Shown here in pieces: positions 46,024 to 55,123 of a stretch of DNA of 64,000 nt. The notes under the pieces were generated by a model. The model was not told the origin of the DNA, ran no database searches, and worked only from the letters and a program-made list of their open reading frames with translations. Source of the DNA: a bacterium. Its GTDB lineage: Bacteria > SAR324 > XYD2-FULL-50-16. The position numbers were made by a program, and so were the translations under genes. The first letter of the stretch is position 1, and each line of letters opens with the position of its first letter. The stretch is taken from contig JAHJRI010000076.1 in NCBI GenBank assembly GCA_018830885.1, positions 1-64,000 of the forward strand. Reading direction: 5' to 3'.

Positions 46024-46308
46024 TTACAGTTTTCTGAAATTGATGACAGAGAACACCAGCACACCTTCCTGATCTTCCAAACGCCCTTCCACCTCCACAG
46101 GAATTCCAACCAATTCAACCAACGCATCTCCCATCTCGTTTTCCGCAATTTCATAGGTTTCTCCGTTATCGGCCACCAGCTGTAAATCAGCACTGATGGT
46201 TCCGGTAACCTTTACCAGCTCACCTGCAATCGTTGCCTGAACAGAGAAAAGTGTCAGAAAAACAAGCGTCAACGCCGTCATGAGAAGACGGGTAGAATGG
46301 ATTCTCAT
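46024..46308 (-). CDS. Small exported OB-like protein
   Basis: The 94-residue protein has a signal peptide (IHSTRLLMTALTLVFLTLFSVQATIAG) and about 66 mature residues with a beta-rich pattern (LVKVTGTISADLQLVADNGETYEI, VELVGIPVEVEGRLEDQEGVLVFSVINFRKL). This resembles short periplasmic OB-fold proteins. GGAGCAGTAT before the ATG at 46308 decides the start; a longer frame to 46590 is not supported. No close neighbours on the strand. Function unknown. Confidence 0.7.
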   Translation of the reverse strand: MRIHSTRLLMTALTLVFLTLFSVQATIAGELVKVTGTISADLQLVADNGETYEIAENEMGDALVELVGIPVEVEGRLEDQEGVLVFSVINFRKL

Positions 46309-47394
46309 ATACTGCTCCAATAAGGACAAAAATGTTAAGACAAAATGCTGAATCTGGAACCCATCTTTTGAATCCTGATCCAGCACTGGATTAAAAACTG
46401 GTTTTTCTTCCGTTTCGATGGTGCGTGCTGAAATATTGACTCCGCTCGGGATCTTAAGCAGAAAAAATTCCTGATAAAAATCTGCATTCCATATGCCAAT
46501 CCCAATACCCCTGAATTCGGGACTATGGAAAGAATGAGAAATCGGTTGAATCTTTCTGGAATACCAGCCAGGAATCCTGTCGCTACCCATAGTCCGGTAA
46601 AAGCTATTGAAATAATGATAAATATATAATGAAATGCTGCGTTTCAGGCAGAGACACGCCGGTCGGACCGCGATGGTTTCAGGCGCTTACCTCCCCAGTG
46701 TAAACCGAATTGAAGCGACGCACCCCGGCAACGCCGGTGTGAAGGGACAACCCACTCCTGTTTTCAGAACTTTTAATTCGTAAACGCGATTTTTTCGGAA
46801 TTAATAATTCCGTTTCGTCAGCGATCAGTGCTATCCTTTTTAAATCCATCCGTTATCCGGACCCTTTTTTTTCACCCGCTGCTCCGAATCCAGATTACCG
46901 GTGGGATAGTTTAAAGCCTGTGTTTCTAAAAACCGGGCAGGATGACGGTTTATTTTTTTCACACGATGGGAACGGCAGACCATGTCAGCTAAAAAAAACG
47001 AAACAGGGACCCGATATGAACCGGTCTGAATGGAACTATCCGCCTTAAAATTCGGGTGGTAGCGACTGATTAACAACAGACGGATATCGGACCGGATTAT
47101 CAATTTCCAAAGGGACCGGTGTTGGCAGTGATTGTTTAACAGTCTGATATAATAAAAAATATTGACTTTGGTAGTCCTGGCAGCCATCCTTATTTGTCGA
47201 TTCATACTGGCACCATAAATGCAGACAACTTGAACAGCCGGTTGCTTTTTCAAATCGGTTATTCAGGTACGGACATGACGATAATGTTGATCCCGTTAAG
47301 AATCACGCTTGAGTCTGACTCCGCGTTCTGACACAGATGCTGACATGTTCAGATACCCATATTCTTGGATATTCAACTTAGAGGAAAAACAGAG
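46309..47394. other. Long intergenic region, no gene accepted
   Basis: This is the longest gene-free stretch (about 1.1 kb). A 137-codon minus-strand frame at 46840-47253 has no ribosome site and reads as low-complexity basic sequence, so I reject it. A small perfect hairpin occurs near 46722-46742 (CACCCCGGC loop GCCGGTGTG, with one mismatch). The region is AT-rich and probably regulatory or a decayed locus. Confidence 0.4.
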
Positions 47395-49353
47395 ATGATC
47401 AAGAAAAACAAGTCTTCATTAAAAAATCGCCAGCAAAAGGCCTGGTTAAAATCGATCGGTCCGGTTGAGAACCTGGAAAGCTATGTCAAGGCTGACTGGT
47501 GGCGAGAGATATTCAATGCGAACTATCTCAGAACCGATGGAGATGTTGTTGGGGATGCAAAGATTACCAAAGATGAAATCGACCTTTTTATTGATTTTGT
47601 GTCACCGGCCAAAGAGAGTACCATTCTGGACTTGTGCTGCGGACAGGGCCGCCATACCATTGAACTGGCCAGTCGAGGGTTTAATAATCTTTTCGGGCTG
47701 GACAGATCCCACTATCTGATCAGTAAAGCAAAAACAACCAGCAAAAAAGAGGGCTACAATATCACATTCAAAGAGGGGGACGCCCGCAAGCTTTCTTTTG
47801 CTACGGATATGTTCGACTATGTATTACTGGCGGGAAACAGTTTCGGTTATTTTGAATCGGTCAAGGACGATTTGACCGTCTTAAAAGAGATCAACCGGGT
47901 ATTGAAACCCAACGGAAAACTGCTGATCGACATCACCGACGGTGCCTTTACAAGGGAAAATTTTCATCCCCGCAGCTGGGAGTGGATTGACAAGAATTAC
48001 TTTGTCTGCAGGGAGCGGTCCATGAGTGCGGAGAATGATCGCTTGATTTCCCGGGAAGTCATCACTCACGTCAACAAGGGTGTTGTCGCTGACCAGTTTT
48101 ATGCGGAACGGCTCTATACCAAAGAGGAAATGATACAGCTGCTGGAAAAAACGGGATATGGCAAAATCGATTTCAGAACTGAACTGAAAACCAATTCAAA
48201 CAGAAATCAGGATCTGGGGATGATGGAAAGACGCCTGATTGTGACTTCGTCTGCGCAAAAGCAATGGACCCCGATCAAGGAGAAGGACAAAAACAAGAAG
48301 CACATTGCCGTGATTATGGGAGACCATCGGTTGCCGGACAAGGTAAAGCCCAACCAGAGTTTTGATGATGATGATTTCCATACGATTAACGCCCTGAAAA
48401 AATCATTGCATGAGCTGGCTGATTTTCAATTCCATTACCTGGATAAGCACGACACCCTGATCAATGATCTGACCAAGAACAGAGAAACCTATGAATTTAT
48501 TTTCAATCTTTGTGATGAGGGGTTTAACAACGATGCAACTTTAGAATTGCACGTTCCCGCCCTGCTGGAGATGTTGAATATTCCGTACTCCGGAGGGACA
48601 CCCCAGTGCCTGGCATATTGCTATGACAAGTCACTGGTCAGGGGGATCGCCCAGGAGATGGATATTCCGGTCCCCAAAGCGTTTATTGTCAAGCCGGAAG
48701 ATACCGTCTTTATCGAACTGCAAACGGATTTCCCGGTCATTGTCAAACCCAACTTCGGGGATTCCAGTTTCGGTATCACCCGGTCCAGCGTCTGTTATAC
48801 GATTAAAGACCTGGAAAGCGCCCTGCAGAAAATTCGAACCGGTTTTGGATTTGAGAAACCGGTACTGGTGGAACAGTTTTTAACCGGTAAGGATATCAGC
48901 GTTGGTATTATTGGAAATCCACCGGAGTCCTACACGGTGCTTCCGATCATCGAAGAGGACTACTCTGCGCTGCCTGCCGATTTACCAAGAATCTGCGGTT
49001 ATGAAGCCAAATGGGACCCGAACTCCCCCTACTGGAAGCTTCGTTCCATTCAGGCGGATCTTCCCGAAGAGACCGAACGGTATCTGGTCGCCAGTTGTGT
49101 CAAGCTTTTTGAAAGACTGGAGTGCAGGGACTACGCCCGGTTTGACTGGCGGCTGGATGCCAATGGCACGCCCCGTCTGCTGGAAGTGAACCCGAATCCG
49201 GGTTGGTGCTGGGATGGGCATTTGGCAAAGATGGCCCATTTTACAGGCTTATCCTATGGCCAAATGTTGCAGGCAATCCTGGAAGCATGTCAATCCCGTA
49301 TCCAGAAAAACAAATCGGTTCTGGAAAATCAAGTCAGTAAGGCGGCTTCCTGA
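47395..49353 (+). CDS. Methyltransferase fused to a D-Ala-D-Ala-ligase-like ATP-grasp domain
   Basis: The protein has 652 residues. Residues about 45-285 are a class I SAM methyltransferase (TILDLCCGQGRHTIELASRG, the FKEGDARKLSF acidic loop, EINRVLKPNGKLLIDI). Residues 300-640 are an ATP-grasp ligase like D-alanine-D-alanine ligase (NLCDEGFNNDATLELHVPALLEMLNIPYSGGTP, VIVKPNFGDSSFGI, LVEQFLTGKDISVGI, DYARFDWRLDANGTPRLLEVNPNPG). One chain could thus methylate and ligate an amino acid or peptide. GAGG at 47382 sets ATG 47395. Two N-formylglutamate-amidohydrolase-family genes follow within 2.2 kb. Substrate unknown. Confidence 0.9.
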   Translation: MIKKNKSSLKNRQQKAWLKSIGPVENLESYVKADWWREIFNANYLRTDGDVVGDAKITKDEIDLFIDFVSPAKESTILDLCCGQGRHTIELASRGFNNLFGLDRSHYLISKAKTTSKKEGYNITFKEGDARKLSFATDMFDYVLLAGNSFGYFESVKDDLTVLKEINRVLKPNGKLLIDITDGAFTRENFHPRSWEWIDKNYFVCRERSMSAENDRLISREVITHVNKGVVADQFYAERLYTKEEMIQLLEKTGYGKIDFRTELKTNSNRNQDLGMMERRLIVTSSAQKQWTPIKEKDKNKKHIAVIMGDHRLPDKVKPNQSFDDDDFHTINALKKSLHELADFQFHYLDKHDTLINDLTKNRETYEFIFNLCDEGFNNDATLELHVPALLEMLNIPYSGGTPQCLAYCYDKSLVRGIAQEMDIPVPKAFIVKPEDTVFIELQTDFPVIVKPNFGDSSFGITRSSVCYTIKDLESALQKIRTGFGFEKPVLVEQFLTGKDISVGIIGNPPESYTVLPIIEEDYSALPADLPRICGYEAKWDPNSPYWKLRSIQADLPEETERYLVASCVKLFERLECRDYARFDWRLDANGTPRLLEVNPNPGWCWDGHLAKMAHFTGLSYGQMLQAILEACQSRIQKNKSVLENQVSKAAS

Positions 49354-49536
49354 GACCAGCCTGTGACCGGATGCTTATGTCACCGGTCGGGAAAACAGCT
49401 GGCCCGATCATTGTGGGGACCAGCTGTGATTGACTTTATTCATTGTGGTAGCAGTCATGCCGTGTTGACGCGGGAAAAACCAGATTTCAAAGCGTTATCG
49501 GAGTCCAATGGGTTGAAAACATAGCATAAACTGACG

Positions 49537-50334
49537 ATGATTCTACCCGTACTTATTTCAATCCCCCATGGTGGAGACGAGATTCCTCCTGAAGTTGAAG
49601 ACCGGATATGCCTGTCGCCGTCGGATGTTTTCCATGACGGGGACAGTCTGACCAAAACCATATTCGGTTTTCAGGGCCAGGTTGCCGCTTTGCTTGAGGC
49701 GTCTGTGGCGAGGGTCGTAGTGGATTTGAACCGGGAACCCGGCGATCGACCGCCGGACAATCCGGATGGTGTTGTAAAGACCATGACACTGAAAGGGATC
49801 CCGGTATATGGGGAAAAAAAAGGTCCTGAAGAAAGTCTGATTCAGACATTGCTGACGCGATATTACTATCCCTACCACCAGAAACTGGATCAACTCGCTG
49901 ATAAACGGGGGATTCGGATTGCCCTGGATTGTCACAGCATGTTGCCCCACGCGCCGACGTTCAACAGTTCCCCGGGCAGGAAAAGACCTGCCATCTGCCT
50001 GAGCAATGGCGGTGGCCGCCAGGGACATCCGTTGGGTAATGGAAAACCGGTGACATGCAGCCCGGAAACAATCCAGCAGATGGCGGAGTGTTTCAAGGAA
50101 GCGTTCGAGATTCCCGACAACGAAGTGATGATCAACCATCCTTTTAACGGGGGTCATATTATCCGCTCCCATTGCAGGGGAAGTATTCCCTGGGTTCGGG
50201 TGGAAGTCAACAAAAAGCTCTATTTGCCGCTGAACAACCGAAAACAGGTGGCGGTTTCATATTCAGAAGCAAAGATCGACCATGTGAGGGAAAAAATATG
50301 GATGGCCTTCAAGCTTTTTTTCCTCAATTTTTAG
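49537..50334 (+). CDS. N-formylglutamate amidohydrolase-family protein (A)
   Basis: The 265-residue metallo-amidohydrolase is HutG/FGase-like: LISIPHGGDEIPPEV with the first metal His, ARVVVDLNREPGDRPPDNPDG, YYYPYHQKLDQLADKRGIRIALDCHSMLPHAP with the central metal site, and FNGGHIIRSHCRG with a late His. The family removes formyl or similar groups from acidic amino acids, or cleaves amide bonds. It lies 183 bp after the methyltransferase-ligase fusion on the same strand, without his/hut genes, so a role in maturing or degrading the ligase product is more likely than histidine catabolism. The ribosome site is weak. Confidence 0.85.
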   Translation: MILPVLISIPHGGDEIPPEVEDRICLSPSDVFHDGDSLTKTIFGFQGQVAALLEASVARVVVDLNREPGDRPPDNPDGVVKTMTLKGIPVYGEKKGPEESLIQTLLTRYYYPYHQKLDQLADKRGIRIALDCHSMLPHAPTFNSSPGRKRPAICLSNGGGRQGHPLGNGKPVTCSPETIQQMAECFKEAFEIPDNEVMINHPFNGGHIIRSHCRGSIPWVRVEVNKKLYLPLNNRKQVAVSYSEAKIDHVREKIWMAFKLFFLNF

Positions 50335-50727
50335 ACAGGTTGGCAGGATAGGAAGGCGGGTCTCTATGTTGCGTTGTGGCTCGGGGGTCAGGTTGGTTGA
50401 CATCAAAGAGGATCATGGCGGGTGGTCAATTTGACTGGAGGATTCGCGGTGACTGGCCAGGGCGCGGGCGGCTTCCAGATCAACCGGGTGAAATGCAGAA
50501 CAGGGGGTTCCGATGACAATCAAAAATTGAATAAATAAATCCTATTTTTGGACCATCTCCCCAGTAAAAGTCTGAAATACTGATATTATATGACTTTTGT
50601 GGAAACTGAGTGTACCGAATGCTGGCAGGAACGTTGTAGTTTGATAATGAAACAAAAGACAGGCACCTTTACCGTTCAACTGGTATAACCATCCAACCCA
50701 TCGCAATTTTTTCCAGAGCATCCGCTT
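50335..50727. other. Intergenic; possible minus-strand coding remnant
   Basis: No intact gene. On the minus strand between about 50420 and 50550 an open stretch reads GTPCSAFHPVDLEAARALAS with coding-like codons (GCC, CGC, CTG) and stops soon after. It has no normal start, because a TAG lies just upstream. It may be a remnant or chance. Confidence 0.3.
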
Positions 50728-50952
50728 ATGATCAATAAAAAGTCCAAAGACTCCATGCGTTCCGAACTAAATCAGGCGATTGCGGAATTTATCGCACGGG
50801 GCGGCATCATTAAAAAAGTAATGGTTCAAGGTCCCAATCAGGAAGCGGAAGATGGTATGAGATCCGATTTCTTTGAGCAGGGCCTTGACAATATGGATAG
50901 TGACAATGAACCCATCATCAAAATGATCAGACAAAACACGACAAACAACTGA
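50728..50952 (+). CDS. Small SutA-like protein
   Basis: A 74-residue acidic protein. The central stretch SMRSELNQAIAEFIARGGIIKKV resembles the core of short proteobacterial proteins related to the RNA-polymerase-binding regulator SutA, which share an A-x-x-x-FLxRGGxIxxV pattern. The tail is acidic and disordered. This match is by eye on a short motif, so the regulator role is tentative. Another small gene follows 32 bp later and is probably co-transcribed. Confidence 0.55.
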   Translation: MINKKSKDSMRSELNQAIAEFIARGGIIKKVMVQGPNQEAEDGMRSDFFEQGLDNMDSDNEPIIKMIRQNTTNN

Positions 50953-50984
50953 TATCTGTCATCTTCATTCCTCTGTATCGAACT

Positions 50985-51254
50985 ATGAACAAAGCTGTCC
51001 AATACTCGAAAAAAGAAAATAAACTGGTCATCAGAGGGATTCTGGTGCCGGAAGACTGGGATTCATCGAGCCAGATCACAAAAATGGCGATCTGCACATC
51101 CGGCGAACAGGAGTTTCTGATCGAAATGGATTCACTTGGGAAAGAGCTCTCGAAATATAAAGGATTGAAAGCTGTTCTCAACGGTAAACTGAAGGATACA
51201 GACTTGAAACGAAAAACCATTATTGTTGATCAATACGAAATCCATCAATGGTAA
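50985..51254 (+). CDS. Small cytoplasmic protein, unknown
   Basis: An 89-residue protein with an alternating beta-strand pattern (KLVIRGILVPEDWD, ITKMAICTSGEQEFLIEMDSLGKEL, LKAVLNGKLKDTDLKRKTIIVDQYEIHQW) that could form a small OB-like barrel. No signal peptide or helix. It lies 32 bp after the SutA-like gene on the same strand and before the second amidohydrolase-family gene (270 bp away). No family is recognised; the composition and clean ORF suggest it is real. Confidence 0.6.
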   Translation: MNKAVQYSKKENKLVIRGILVPEDWDSSSQITKMAICTSGEQEFLIEMDSLGKELSKYKGLKAVLNGKLKDTDLKRKTIIVDQYEIHQW

Positions 51255-51527
51255 CCGGGCTCCGAGAAATTGCCTTGTTCCCCGTTATAACGCCCCGTCT
51301 GAGTTTACGCGGTTTGTTCCCCGTGCTACCATACTGGCATGACTCGGTCCGCAACCATGTCCTGATCCGGCCTGTCGGCGATATCCTCCGCCGATAGACC
51401 GTCTTTGACTCACCCGGGAAACCTGTTCTGTCACGCCTCAGGATTTGGGGGGGTCGGTCTGTGACCAACAGGGGAGCCCGGGGAGACATTCAAGTCTGAA
51501 ACACCCGATGCATACAGGAAATCGAAA

Positions 51528-52394
51528 ATGCTTACCATGACGGAAAGCGAGTGTCTCGAGGCCATCGCGAAAGGCAGGACTTTCCAGGCCGCGATTGAAG
51601 ATGGGTTTGAAATCAAAATCGAAGTCTACGGGTGTTTTATCTGTACGGCTATTCATGATGGTCACCAACTGCGGCCGTCCCTGGCGGAGAACTGTCTGCT
51701 AACCGAGGTGGAACGACGGTATGAGGAAGACCCCCATACCGGTGACATGATTTGCGCCATGCCCATCACCCTGATTTCCCTGCGCTCCCGCTATGAATAC
51801 GATTTGAATCGTCTGCCGGAGGCCTGTGTCTATGAAGAAGCCTGGGGCAAGCGTGTCTGGCGGAAGCCCCTGTCCCAGGCTGAAAAAGAGATCAGCCTGG
51901 AGAGACACCATCTGTTTTACCGCATACTGGGCGCACTGATAAACAAACTGGAAACCCTCCATGGCAGCTGTCTGGTCTATGATCTTCACACCTACAATCA
52001 CCTCAGGCATGCCCGCGGGACCCCCCTGTTTAATATTGGAACTGAACAACTGGATACAAGCCGCTGGGACAGGGTTATCCGGCATTGGACCCGGAGTCTG
52101 GCCAGCGTAAAACTGCCCGACCAGGAAACGCGTTCTGCCGTCAATGAGGTATTTTGGGGGCGGGGTTATCTGGCGACTTTCATCAAACAGCATTTTAGAC
52201 ACACGCTGGTATTGCCGACGGAAATCAAGAAGGTCTTCATGGATGAAGCATCCGGCGAACCGGATCCGCGGGTGCTCAGTCAACTGAAGACCGCACTGGA
52301 AAGGGTATTTCTGGCCAACGCCCTTTTTTTCTTAACAGAGATCAAACCTGAATCCCCCGGGACGCAACAGCCCGGTGCAGGTATCCAGGATTGA
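51528..52394 (+). CDS. N-formylglutamate amidohydrolase-family protein (B)
   Basis: A 288-residue relative of protein A from the other main branch of the family. Motifs are FICTAIHDGHQLRPSL with the first His pair, RYEYDLNRLPEACVYEEAWGKRVWRKPLS, HHLFYRILGALINKLETLHGSCLVYDLHTYNHLR with the metal site, and a late KKVFMDE. Members of this branch often sit next to ATP-grasp ligases, which fits the ligase fusion 2.2 kb upstream. AGGAAATCG before ATG 51528 sets the start. The reaction is unknown; likely a hydrolysis of an amide or formamide. Confidence 0.8.
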   Translation: MLTMTESECLEAIAKGRTFQAAIEDGFEIKIEVYGCFICTAIHDGHQLRPSLAENCLLTEVERRYEEDPHTGDMICAMPITLISLRSRYEYDLNRLPEACVYEEAWGKRVWRKPLSQAEKEISLERHHLFYRILGALINKLETLHGSCLVYDLHTYNHLRHARGTPLFNIGTEQLDTSRWDRVIRHWTRSLASVKLPDQETRSAVNEVFWGRGYLATFIKQHFRHTLVLPTEIKKVFMDEASGEPDPRVLSQLKTALERVFLANALFFLTEIKPESPGTQQPGAGIQD

Positions 52395-52548
52395 AACACA
52401 CCACCCTAGCAACCCGCGAAAGGGATTCCGGTATTGACTTCTCGGGTTGACTTTGAAACGATGGGAACAACCGATAGCCAGTAACCACAAGAAATTACAG
52501 CAGGCTGCCTTAAATTTGACTGCTCGACGATCACATGGAGTTTTGCGC

Positions 52549-52953
52549 ATGAAATCCCGGATTCATTTGTCTCTGATGGCGGTTCTCGTCAGCCTGGTCC
52601 TCTTGAGTGCCTGCGCGGACGCAAAGAAGGATGAGGTCAAATTCAAGGTCATCTCCTATAACGGCTCTTTTACAGGTTCTTACTCGGTAGATTCGGGGAC
52701 CAATGTCAGCTTCAGCGGTGCCGGCTTTGGCAATGATGGATTTATCTATGAAAAGGATGTCGAAGTAGACGACCAGCTGGAGATCGATGCCTCGCCGAAC
52801 TCCGTTGATGCGACAGGCGATGTCACCCTGTCCAGCCTCGAAATCAAGGTCTATCGGGACGGTGGCCTGATTACGAGTGTTCAGGACACTTCCCGGCCGA
52901 TTGAAAAAATAACCCTCACCTATACCGCAGGCCAGGCCGCTGACGGCCAGTAG
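52549..52953 (+). CDS. Small lipoprotein, unknown
   Basis: The 134-residue protein has a lipoprotein signal (LMAVLVSLVLLSACADAKK, Cys at about residue 22). The mature part is beta-rich (VISYNGSFTGSYSVDSGTN, DVTLSSLEIKVYRDGGLIT). GGAG eight bases upstream marks ATG 52549. It ends 1 bp before the convergent AAA ATPase gene stop, so the two are back to back. No known domain is recognised. Confidence 0.75.
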   Translation: MKSRIHLSLMAVLVSLVLLSACADAKKDEVKFKVISYNGSFTGSYSVDSGTNVSFSGAGFGNDGFIYEKDVEVDDQLEIDASPNSVDATGDVTLSSLEIKVYRDGGLITSVQDTSRPIEKITLTYTAGQAADGQ

Positions 52954-52954
52954 C

Positions 52955-53653
52955 CTAATCCCCGGTGAAGAACCGGTGGTAGATCTGGTAGTGCATGGTC
53001 TCCCGGTACGGCACCTGCCGGATCACCTCACCGTCGAAACTGAATATCGCAGCCTGCTCACATGACATCAGGATGGGAGAATGGGTGGAGATAATAAACT
53101 GGGCATGACCTGCCTGAGCCATTTCCGTCAGCAGATGCAGCAATTCCAGTTGTGTCCGCGGGGACAGCGCCGCTTCCGGTTCATCCAGAAAATGCAGCCC
53201 CCGGACCTGGTACATCGATCTGAAATAAGCCATGGTGGATTGTCCATGGGACTTGGTCATCAGTGAATTGCCACCATAGTGGTTCAGTATCCCGGGGTTG
53301 GTGACCGCCCATTCATCCACCAGTTGCGAATAGTTACGGAACAGCTCCGGGGAAAAAAACGAACCCGGCACCGGACCATTGACCCATTCAATCTGCAGCG
53401 ATTCGGGCAACCGGTTTTCAAACGGGTTGACCTCGTATCGCCGCCGGTGCCGGCCTTCCCAGATGTGTATCTTACACTTCTGGCACAGGGCCTTGAGCAG
53501 GGTGGTTTTTCCGGTCCCGTTCTCTCCAGCGAAGACCGTCACCGCGCTGGACAGATCCAGCCGGTCCGTTTTCTGAAAAAGGGGGAGACTGAAAGGATAC
53601 GCCTCCCTGTTGGGAAAGGTGTGCTGCTGGATAACGACTTCCTTCAGATGCAT
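52955..53653 (-). CDS. AAA-family ATPase (COG3910 type)
   Basis: The 232-residue soluble ATPase resembles the predicted ATPases that look like bare ABC/SMC heads. It has Walker A GENGTGKTTLLKAL, the Q-loop and signature (YRSMYQVRGLHFLDEPEAALSPRTQLELL, Walker B LHFLDEPE) and the switch STHSPILM. There is no membrane or helicase part. Such proteins are common and their partners largely unknown. It converges tightly with the lipoprotein gene; upstream are 385 bp with a REP-like element, then marR. Confidence 0.85.
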   Translation of the reverse strand: MHLKEVVIQQHTFPNREAYPFSLPLFQKTDRLDLSSAVTVFAGENGTGKTTLLKALCQKCKIHIWEGRHRRRYEVNPFENRLPESLQIEWVNGPVPGSFFSPELFRNYSQLVDEWAVTNPGILNHYGGNSLMTKSHGQSTMAYFRSMYQVRGLHFLDEPEAALSPRTQLELLHLLTEMAQAGHAQFIISTHSPILMSCEQAAIFSFDGEVIRQVPYRETMHYQIYHRFFTGD

Positions 53654-54038
53654 GGAAGAACTCCTGTTGATGATCCGGTCTGTTCAAACGATCGATCTGC
53701 CTCATTCAGGTGTGGTGCCGGTTCAGGGTTGATTCCTGTGACGACATGCGATTCAGACAGACCGAGACTAGCAAATCCCGGTTTCTTTGTAAAATGGCAG
53801 GGTGACCCGGGCAGGGCTAATTTGTCCTACTTTGCTAGGCAGCACCATTATTTAATTCAGATATTGAATTTGATCAATAGTATTAAATTCAGACCTCTGG
53901 CAGCCCGTCATCCCCGCGAAAGCGGGGATCCAGATGTATTTCATTGTTTACACTCCTGGACTCCGGCCTACGCGGGAGTGACATTGCGAGGGAGAACAAA
54001 TTAGCCCTGGTGACCCCGCTGCCAGCAGCCCGTGCCGA
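53654..54038. other. Intergenic, contains a REP-like element
   Basis: No gene is supported here. The right half carries the paired hairpins listed separately; the left half is the AAA ATPase upstream DNA. Confidence 0.45.
53906..53982. repeat. REP-like paired-hairpin element
   Basis: The first hairpin is ATCCCCGC-GAAA-GCGGGGAT (53910-53929), with a GAAA tetraloop. The second is built on ACTCC/GGAGT (53960-53979). The block has the common CGTCATCCCCGCGAAAGCGG form, and CCAG/CTGG marks flank the centre. It resembles widespread extragenic palindromes mobilised by RAYT-type enzymes. A diverged cousin lies at about 56643-56720. Confidence 0.7.
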
Positions 54039-54488
54039 CTACATGGATTCCAGGATAGCACCCTCCTCCACCTCCCTGATTGCGATGATGGTTCCCAGAA
54101 AACGAATGATCGTGTCCATTTCCGTCACACTGAAATCGCTGGTCAGGAGGCTGTTGATCTCATTCAGCACCGGATCCGCCGCTTCGGTGATGGTCCGACC
54201 CTTTTGAGTCAGACTGACATGAACGGCCCGACCATCCGTCTCGCTGGCTCGCCGGGTAACCAGACCGGCAACCACCATGCGACGAACCAGACCGGTGACC
54301 GCCGAATTGTTCAATTCCAGCCCGACACTCAGATCCTTCAACAGACAGCCATCATTGCGGCTGAGATAAAACAGCGCTGACAGATGGGCCGCCGAAACCC
54401 CCAGCACCTTCTGAAAGACTTTCTCCCCCAACTTGCTCAAACTGTGCTGTGCCCGCAGTGCCAGAAAAAAAAGATGCCTGTGCGCCAT
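54039..54488 (-). CDS. MarR-family transcription regulator
   Basis: The 149-residue winged-helix repressor has LGVSAAHLSALFYLSRNDGCLLKDLSVGLELNNSAVTGLVRRMVVAGLVTRRASETDGRAVHVSLTQKG, the full MarR DNA-binding and wing region with the DGRA wing tip. AGGAGGCAC sets ATG 54488; the frame extends upstream to 54572 but has no better site. A perfect 12-bp palindrome lies 143-179 bp upstream and is probably its operator. The effector and target genes are unknown. Confidence 0.9.
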   Translation of the reverse strand: MAHRHLFFLALRAQHSLSKLGEKVFQKVLGVSAAHLSALFYLSRNDGCLLKDLSVGLELNNSAVTGLVRRMVVAGLVTRRASETDGRAVHVSLTQKGRTITEAADPVLNEINSLLTSDFSVTEMDTIIRFLGTIIAIREVEEGAILESM

Positions 54489-54630
54489 GTGCCTCCTGCT
54501 CCTGTTCGGAAAATCAATCGGTCGCTCCACCCATGCCGACCCGCTCCCTGCCAGCGACTTCATCTGCCGCACCCGGGAAAAGAGCCGGTGCCCACCACCT
54601 TTGACACAGGGTATTCCAGAAGAGCAACCT

Positions 54631-54667
54631 ATTACACATATAAACCAATATAGTGTATATGTGTAAT
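54631..54667. promoter_or_regulatory. Perfect palindrome, candidate MarR operator
   Basis: ATTACACATATA (54631-54642) and TATATGTGTAAT (54656-54667) are perfect reverse complements with 13 bases between. The AT-rich site lies upstream of marR on its strand, between marR and the hup gene tail. Its size and dyad are compatible with a MarR dimer or a pair of half sites, so autoregulation is likely. Confidence 0.6.
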
Positions 54668-54850
54668 AAATAGTGTGTCAAAGCGGGCTCTGTCTGTCAA
54701 GCAGGGAAGATGTCACTCGTTGGGAAGAGGGTTATTGTTAGGGGGGTTGGTGCTTCGGGAGAGAATAGCACACGGGGCCCCTTGCCGGGGATGAATGTCT
54801 GACAGGCAGCTGGGGGCAGTGTCCAGACCGCCTGTTGTTTCCGGCAGGGA

Positions 54851-55123
54851 TCAGTTGAGGGCATCCTTGAGGGCTTTGCCGGCTCTGAAGGTGGGAACGG
54901 TTTTGGCGGGAATGGTGATTGACGCTCCTGTGCGCGGATTTCGACCGGTTCGTTCTGCGCGTCTGGCTGTCGAAAAGGAACCGAAGCCGATCAACTGGAC
55001 ATCCTCACCGTTTGCCAGGGTTTCCTTCATCTCTTTCAGAATTGAATCGACAGCTTTGCCGGCCTGGGTTTTCGTCATCTTTAACTCTTCAGCCAGGCGA
55101 TTGATCAGATCCGTTTTGGTCAT
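54851..55123 (-). CDS. hup: HU-family DNA-binding protein
   Basis: A 90-residue HU/IHF-type nucleoid protein: TKTDLINRLAEELKMTKTQAGKAVDSILKEM for the helices, LIGFGSFSTARRAERTGRNPRTGASITIPAKTVPTFRAGKALKDAL for the beta arms and the Pro-tipped arm. It bends and packs DNA without strict sequence need. CGGAGCTGAG precedes the ATG. It stands alone. Confidence 0.97.
   Translation of the reverse strand: MTKTDLINRLAEELKMTKTQAGKAVDSILKEMKETLANGEDVQLIGFGSFSTARRAERTGRNPRTGASITIPAKTVPTFRAGKALKDALN

Noticed and set aside
46840..47253. Minus-strand 137-codon frame in a large gap
   Set aside because: It has no ribosome site and a basic, irregular protein without signal peptide or family features. Probably chance.
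50420..50550. Short coding-like minus-strand stretch with GTPCSAFHPVDLEAARALAS
   Set aside because: It is preceded by a TAG and lacks a start codon, so it is listed only as a possible remnant within the gap.
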